Shown piece after piece: positions 43,398 through 47,631 of a stretch of DNA of 47,631 bases. Source of the stretch: an uncultured Clostridia bacterium (GTDB lineage: Bacteria > Bacillota > Clostridia > Oscillospirales > Ruminococcaceae); assembly GCA_944386285.1 (NCBI GenBank), contig CALXAM010000036.1, positions 1 to 47,631 of the forward strand. Reading direction: 5' to 3'. Numbering within the stretch: position 1 is the stretch's first letter; each line of letters starts with the position of its first letter. The notes beneath the pieces are model-generated. The model saw only the letters and a program-made list of their open reading frames with translations, was not told where the DNA came from and did no database searches. A program made the translations under genes and the position numbers.

Positions 43398-43976
43398 ATG
43401 AAAGAAATTTGTCAAAAAATTTATGCGCTGATCAAAAGCGAAGCTGGATCAGCCGGAACACTCAGCGTTCGCGATATTTGTTCTCGTCTTCAAATCAGAT
43501 CAACCTCAACTGCACATCGATATTTAAATGAACTCGAAGAAATGGGACTCATTTGCCGTACCAATGATAAACATCGTTATATCACACTTCCGTCTGCCCC
43601 TACCTGCCAAGTTCCTGTACTTGGCACGATCACTGCCGGTCAACCAATCACTGCGATTGAAGAAATCGAAGGCTATATCCCGCTCTCTAATTTTTCAGGT
43701 GATACCTCGGAATTATTTGCACTCAATGTACATGGTGACAGTATGATTGAAGCCGGTATTTTAGATGGCGATATTGTTGTTCTTCGTCAGACACCTGTTG
43801 CTGAAAACGGACAGATCGTTGCAGCAATGATGGATGGTGAAGCAACTTTAAAACGTTTTTATAAAGAAAATGGTCACTTCCGTCTTCAGCCGGAAAACAG
43901 TTCAATGGAGCCTTTTATTGTTGACGAAGTCGTTATTTTAGGAACACTTGTCGCTTTATACCGTCGATACGACTAA
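43398..43976 (+). CDS. lexA: LexA repressor
   Basis: LexA represses DNA damage genes and cleaves itself when RecA filaments form. The 192-residue protein has an N-terminal winged helix (about 1-62) and a C-terminal protease. The cleavage bond is A80-G81 (TITAGQP), with Ser115 in GDSM and Lys152 in ATLKRF. It is a little shorter than the usual 205 residues. CAGGAG precedes ATG 43398. Two small genes follow without a terminator, so they may share SOS control. Confidence 0.94.
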   Translation: MKEICQKIYALIKSEAGSAGTLSVRDICSRLQIRSTSTAHRYLNELEEMGLICRTNDKHRYITLPSAPTCQVPVLGTITAGQPITAIEEIEGYIPLSNFSGDTSELFALNVHGDSMIEAGILDGDIVVLRQTPVAENGQIVAAMMDGEATLKRFYKENGHFRLQPENSSMEPFIVDEVVILGTLVALYRRYD

Positions 43977-44021
43977 TCATTCTCACTTTCTAAAGCATAC
44001 CACCAAAAAGGGAGCATTTAT

Positions 44022-44249
44022 ATGAAGCATCTCAAAAAAATGATTGCGCCAATTATTATCACGGCAATTACCGTGGTCTACTTGATCGTATTTGCCGGTT
44101 TCTTTTTATTCGCTGTGGGCATTCCGCTGTGGATCAAAATTACCGGCGCACTATTGTGGTTCTTTTTTGCCGGCATGAGTATTTTTGTTTTTATTGAACG
44201 CATCAAAGAAATAAGGAGCGGAGAAGAAGATGATCTTAGTCAATACTGA
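44022..44249 (+). CDS. Small two-helix membrane protein, unknown
   Basis: This 75-residue protein has two hydrophobic segments (about 8-34 and 38-60) and a charged C-terminal tail (ERIKEIRSGEEDD). I do not recognise a family. AAAGGGAGC precedes ATG 44022, 45 bp after lexA. Its end overlaps the YbjQ-like gene by 20 bp, so the three genes probably form one operon. A role in the damage response is only suggested by position. Confidence 0.75.
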   Translation: MKHLKKMIAPIIITAITVVYLIVFAGFFLFAVGIPLWIKITGALLWFFFAGMSIFVFIERIKEIRSGEEDDLSQY

Positions 44250-44547
44250 TTATATCTCTGGAAAAGAACTTGAAATGATTGGTCTGGTAAAAGGCAGTAC
44301 CATTCAATCCAAAAACATTGGACGCGATATTTCGCAGAGTTTTAAAACGCTGATCGGCGGTGAGCTCAAAGCGTATACACAAATGATGAATGAAGCACGT
44401 GCACTCGCAACCAAACGAATGGTTGAGGAGGCAGAGGCACTCGGTGCAGATGCAATCGTTAACGTTCGCTATGCTTCTGCAGCAGTGATGGCAGGTGCTG
44501 CAGAAATTATGGCCTATGGCACAGCCGTCAAATTCAAAACGGTTTAA
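44230..44547 (+). CDS. YbjQ/UPF0145 family protein
   Basis: This 105-residue protein matches the YbjQ (heavy-metal-binding domain) family: NTDYISGKELEMIGLVKGST, then RDISQSFKTLIGGELKAYTQMMNEAR and LGADAIVNVRYASA. Family members form pentamers; their function is not settled. It starts at ATG 44230 after AAGGAGCGG inside the preceding small membrane gene. It is the last gene before the T-box leader. Confidence 0.9.
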   Translation: MILVNTDYISGKELEMIGLVKGSTIQSKNIGRDISQSFKTLIGGELKAYTQMMNEARALATKRMVEEAEALGADAIVNVRYASAAVMAGAAEIMAYGTAVKFKTV

Positions 44548-44566
44548 TCTTTCTTTTGTTTCGCAC

Positions 44567-44595
44567 TTTACAACGGCAAAAAAGTATGATATAGT
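44567..44595 (+). promoter_or_regulatory. Promoter of the T-box transcript
   Basis: TTTACA (44567-44572), a 17-bp spacer and TATAGT (44590-44595) form a good promoter. It begins 20 bp after the YbjQ stop codon. The transcript should start near 44602. Confidence 0.75.
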
Positions 44596-44601
44596 AAATA
44601 A

Positions 44602-44886
44602 CAATACAAAATGCAATGAAAGGGTTTCGCTGATTCAACATGCCACAGAGAGCCGCGGGGTGGTGGAACGCGGTGCGGACGGAATTAGCTTCTCCCCCTG
44701 GAGCAGCCGGCTGAAACGTTTTACGGATTAAGTCAGGACGGGGTTCCCGCCGTTATCAAGGGATGGTATTCCAAAATGGGATGCCTCGAGCGGGCGTATT
44801 TCGCCAAGAAGAGTGGTACCGCGGAAGTGTCAGATCATAAGCTTTCGTCTCTTGCATAATGCTGGAGATGAAAGCTTTTCTTTTTG
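44602..44886 (+). promoter_or_regulatory. T-box leader upstream of the isomerase/acyl-CoA synthetase fusion
   Basis: The T-box sequence TGGTACCGCGG is at 44814-44824. A terminator follows: AAGCTTTCGTCTC (44839-44851) pairs with GAGATGAAAGCTT (44865-44877) before a T run. Stem I is closed by CTGATT (44630-44635) with AAGTCAG (44730-44736), and AGCCG/CGGCT (44651-44655, 44708-44712) forms the next helix. The specifier lies in 44713-44729, GAAACGTTTTACGGATT, but I cannot choose between ACG, CGT and GTT as codon. UGGU would pair with a tRNA ending in ACCA. The leader ends 52 bp before the fusion gene, which it should control. Confidence 0.88.
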
Positions 44887-44937
44887 CTTTACTCCGGCAA
44901 ATAGCTTTTATTTAGATATTAAGGAGGAATACGGACA

Positions 44938-47469
44938 ATGAAACTTGCTTTTTCAACACTCGGATGTCCCGATTTTTCGTGGACTGACATCTATGCAATG
45001 GCCAAAGATTTTGGATTTTCAGGTATCGAGATGCGCGGTCTTGCCGACGAGACCTTTTCTATTCATGCCAAACTGTTTGAAGCAGATCAAATTGACAAAA
45101 CAATCGCACAATTAAAAAAGAAACGGCTTGAAATCTGCTGCTTATCTTCAGGATGTTCGCTGCGGTTCCCTGAAAAGCGTGAAGAAACGATCCGCGAACT
45201 GCGTACATATATTGATCTCGCCGCAAAACTTCACACACCATTTATCCGTGTATTGGGCGATCTGACCGCTGCACCAAACGGCGAAGTTGATGACAATGTT
45301 GTATTGTCCGCATTAAAAGAACTGATTCCTTATGCTGAGGAAAAAGATGTCACATTGCTTGTTGAAACAAATGGTGTTTATGCAGATACTGCACGTCTTC
45401 GTGACCTGCTCAATCAAATTGAGAGCGACTATATCGGTGCGCTGTGGGATCTGCATCATCCTTACCGTTATGCAAATGAAACGCCTGGCCAGACCGTTCA
45501 GAATCTCGGCGCATATATCAAATATACGCACGCCAAAGATTCCGTCATCGAAAACGGAAAGACCGTCTACAAGATCATGGGTGAAGGCAATCTTCCCATG
45601 AAAGAAATGATGCAGGCGCTCCGTTCCATCAACTATGAAGGCTATGTGTCGTTGGAATGGCTTAAAAAATATGCGCCGGACTTAAGCGATCCGGGTATTG
45701 TGTTCCCGCATTTTGCAAATTATATGGAACAATATATGGATGGTCCGCATGAAGTGCGGCGGTTATACGACAACCATGCCAAAACCGGAAAATACGTATG
45801 GCCGAAAGAACATTTGATTGACCTGACATTCCCGCAGGTACTGGATCGAATGGTAGAGGAATTTCCTGATCAATACGCATTCCGTTATACCACGCTTGAC
45901 TATACACGTACCTATTCAGAATTTCGCGATGATGTGGATACCTTTGCCCGCTCATTGATTGCAATGGGTGTTCGGCCGGGCGACCATGTAGCAATTTGGG
46001 CGACCAATGTGCCGCAATGGTATATCACATTCTGGGCAACAACAAAAATCGGCGCTGTTTTGGTCACAGTAAATACTGCGTACAAAATTCACGAGGCGGA
46101 ATATCTGCTTCGTCAGTCTGACACTCATACCCTCGTCATGGTAGATGGTTATAAAGACTCCGATTATGTTGCAATCATCAAAGAGCTGTGTCCTGAGCTT
46201 GAAACCGCACGAAAAGGTCAGCCACTGCATATGAAACGACTCCCGTTTTTACGAAACATCATCACCTGCGAATCAAAACAACCAGGCTGTTACACATGGG
46301 AAGAAAGTCTGGCACTTGCACAAAATGTGCCGCTTGAAGAAGTTTACCGCCGCGCTGCTGCGATCAACAAACATGACGTATGCAATATGCAGTATACCTC
46401 AGGAACCACCGGATTTCCAAAAGGCGTCATGCTGACCCACTATAACGTCGTCAATAACGGCAAGGCAATCGGCGACTGTATGGACTTGTCAACTGCTGAC
46501 CGCATGATGATCCAAGTGCCGATGTTCCATTGTTTCGGCATGGTGCTTGCGATGACCGCTTCGATGACGCACGGCACCACGATGAGCCCGATTCCGGCAT
46601 TTTCACCACGCAAAGGTCTTGCCTGCATCAATCAGGAAAAAATCACGGCCTTTCATGGCGTTCCGACGATGTTTATCGCGATGCTCGGACATCCCGACTT
46701 TGAAACAACCGACTTTAGTCATATGCGTACCGGCATTATGGCAGGAAGTCCGTGCCCGGTAAAAGTCATGCAGGATGTCATCGAAAAGATGCACATGTCT
46801 GAAATCTGTATTACTTACGGACAGACAGAAGCTTCTCCGGGCTGTACTATGAGCAAAACAACCGACTCCATCGATGTACGTGTCAACACGGTCGGCTCTG
46901 CGATGTTTGGTGTCGAATGCAAAATTGTTGACCCGGAAACAAACGAAGATCTGCCGGATAATGTAGACGGCGAATTTGTCGCACGCGGCTACAATATCAT
47001 GAAAGGTTATTATAAAATGCCCGAAGCAACGGCCGCTGCAATCGACAAAGATGGTTGGCTGCACACCGGCGACTTGGCGCGCCGTGACGAAAACGGCAAC
47101 TATAAAATCACCGGACGAATCAAGGACATGATTATCCGCGGCGGTGAAAATATCTATCCGAAAGAGATCGAAGACTTCATCTATACACATCCGAAAGTGT
47201 CAGATGTACAGGTGATCGGTGTTCCGGATAAGCAATACGGTGAAGAAATCATGGCATGTGTCATTCTAAAACCGGGTGAGCAGATGACAGAAGAAGAACT
47301 CAAAGAATATGTCCTCTCTCACATGGCAAAACACAAAGTGCCGCGGTATGTTTCGTTTGTCGATGCTTTCCCAATGAACGCTGCCGGAAAAATTTTAAAA
47401 TACAAAATGCGCGAGCAGGCTGTCCAAACTTTAAAATTACAGGAAGCCAGCCGCATTGAAACCGCATAA
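44938..47469 (+). CDS. Fusion of sugar isomerase-type TIM barrel and acyl-CoA synthetase
   Basis: This 843-residue protein joins two enzymes. Residues 1 to about 270 form a xylose-isomerase-like/IolE-type TIM barrel, with likely metal ligands in LVETNG (E143), WDLHHP, HAKDS and E240 (SLEWLKKY). After a linker, residues from about 290 form an AMP-binding acyl-CoA synthetase: YTSGTTGFPKG (486-496), YGQTEASPG, GWLHTGDL and GRIKDMIIRGGENIYPKE, and the catalytic Lys in NAAGKILK. Both halves look intact. AAGGAGG precedes the ATG. The second half resembles medium/long-chain FadD-like ligases, but the substrate is unknown. A sugar-derived or hydroxy acid made by the barrel and then activated to a CoA ester is one possibility. 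Confidence 0.88.
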   Translation: MKLAFSTLGCPDFSWTDIYAMAKDFGFSGIEMRGLADETFSIHAKLFEADQIDKTIAQLKKKRLEICCLSSGCSLRFPEKREETIRELRTYIDLAAKLHTPFIRVLGDLTAAPNGEVDDNVVLSALKELIPYAEEKDVTLLVETNGVYADTARLRDLLNQIESDYIGALWDLHHPYRYANETPGQTVQNLGAYIKYTHAKDSVIENGKTVYKIMGEGNLPMKEMMQALRSINYEGYVSLEWLKKYAPDLSDPGIVFPHFANYMEQYMDGPHEVRRLYDNHAKTGKYVWPKEHLIDLTFPQVLDRMVEEFPDQYAFRYTTLDYTRTYSEFRDDVDTFARSLIAMGVRPGDHVAIWATNVPQWYITFWATTKIGAVLVTVNTAYKIHEAEYLLRQSDTHTLVMVDGYKDSDYVAIIKELCPELETARKGQPLHMKRLPFLRNIITCESKQPGCYTWEESLALAQNVPLEEVYRRAAAINKHDVCNMQYTSGTTGFPKGVMLTHYNVVNNGKAIGDCMDLSTADRMMIQVPMFHCFGMVLAMTASMTHGTTMSPIPAFSPRKGLACINQEKITAFHGVPTMFIAMLGHPDFETTDFSHMRTGIMAGSPCPVKVMQDVIEKMHMSEICITYGQTEASPGCTMSKTTDSIDVRVNTVGSAMFGVECKIVDPETNEDLPDNVDGEFVARGYNIMKGYYKMPEATAAAIDKDGWLHTGDLARRDENGNYKITGRIKDMIIRGGENIYPKEIEDFIYTHPKVSDVQVIGVPDKQYGEEIMACVILKPGEQMTEEELKEYVLSHMAKHKVPRYVSFVDAFPMNAAGKILKYKMREQAVQTLKLQEASRIETA

Positions 47470-47487
47470 AACAGACATAATAAAAGA

Positions 47488-47509
47488 GCAGTGCATTTTT
47501 ATGCACTGC
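47488..47509 (+). terminator. Hairpin after the fusion gene, probably cut by the IS element
   Basis: GCAGTGCAT (47488-47496) and ATGCACTGC (47501-47509) form a nine-pair stem. TAAAAGAG precedes it, but the matching CTCTTTTA expected after it is absent. An IS end follows instead, so the T run seems lost. Confidence 0.6.
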
Positions 47510-47512
47510 ACC

Positions 47513-47631
47513 TGTAAAATGAAAGTAGACACTCACAAAAGTGTGGGTGTCTACTTTTTTCGTAGTAAAATAAGAGAAAAAGGAGGAATAGGAATGGGAA
47601 AGAAAGGGACACCACATCGGAAGTGGAGCAA
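47513..47631 (+). mobile_element. Left end of an IS3-like insertion sequence
   Basis: The left end appears to start with TG at 47513. An inverted repeat, AAAGTAGACAC (47522-47532) with GTGTCTACTTT (47547-47557), forms a hairpin with a T run that would insulate the transposase from outside transcription. A transposase start follows. The right end is outside the window, so the family is inferred from the short protein start. Confidence 0.6.
47594..47631 (+). CDS. Transposase orfA-like start, truncated by window edge
   Basis: Only 12 full codons are visible, MGKKGTPHRKWS, preceded by AGGAGG. The Lys-Trp-Ser pattern at this position resembles helix-turn-helix starts of IS3-family orfA proteins. 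It is a tentative call because of the short length. Confidence 0.5.
   Translation, partial: MGKKGTPHRKWS

Overview
The window looks like a chromosomal piece of an anaerobic, probably gut-dwelling member of the Clostridia (Bacillota; Oscillospirales is a guess). The signs are strong AGGAGG-type ribosome binding sites, frequent TTG/GTG starts that such sites decide, two T-box leaders, a Gram-positive type SOS box in front of lexA, tRNA genes with encoded CCA, and the linkage of recA, recX, rimO and pgsA. No plasmid or phage genes are visible. One insertion sequence begins at the right edge.

Layout, left to right. (1) 1-1699: the start of a secreted GH85 endo-beta-N-acetylglucosaminidase, running off the left edge. 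(2) 1970-4587: a five-gene arsenic/metal-type operon on the minus strand (ArsR repressor, ArsP-like permease, ferredoxin, cysteine-rich thioredoxin-fold protein, ArsC) with a clear promoter and operator. (3) 4626-8795: an AraC regulator divergent from a GH31 glycosidase and a URO-D-fold methyltransferase-like gene whose end is frameshifted in a C tract. (4) 8916-12186: radC and pyrE on minus, with a terminator-like hairpin in the pyrE leader; a RluD-type pseudouridine synthase and an SGNH hydrolase on plus. (5) 12193-20580: a purine/molybdenum block on minus, made of a xanthine permease, a FecCD-type ABC transporter (inferred to carry molybdate), three xanthine dehydrogenase subunits and a MocA-like nucleotidyltransferase. 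(6) 20858-25092: an MFS transporter, tRNA-Phe, tRNA-Gly and tRNA-Cys from one consensus promoter, then a GH32 fructosidase with a fructokinase. (7) 25238-31684: an FtsX-type permease with its adaptor but no ATPase, a small cysteine-rich protein, two cyclophilin-type lipoproteins (one apparently without the active site), and a cysE-cysS operon under a cysteine T-box. (8) 31699-40836: a long minus-strand run of a lipoprotein, two-component system, DUF1385 protein, prmC, recA, recX, rimO and pgsA. (9) 41125-44547: a GH51 arabinofuranosidase, a candidate small RNA, and lexA followed by a two-helix membrane peptide and a YbjQ protein. (10) 44567-47631: a T-box leader in front of an unusual fusion of a sugar-isomerase-type TIM barrel with an acyl-CoA synthetase, ended by an IS3-like element.

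How the parts fit. Four glycosidases of different families (GH85, GH31, GH32, GH51) describe an organism that takes glycans from host glycoproteins and plants. Only GH85 has a signal peptide, so the other three act on imported oligosaccharides, although their transporters are not here. The purine block links xanthine uptake, metal uptake and xanthine dehydrogenase. The cysteine T-box ends in a UGGA that matches the U discriminator of the tRNA-Cys gene about 9 kb away. The most unusual locus is the T-box-controlled isomerase/acyl-CoA synthetase fusion. The candidate small RNA between GH51 and lexA and the redox-rich ars operon come next.
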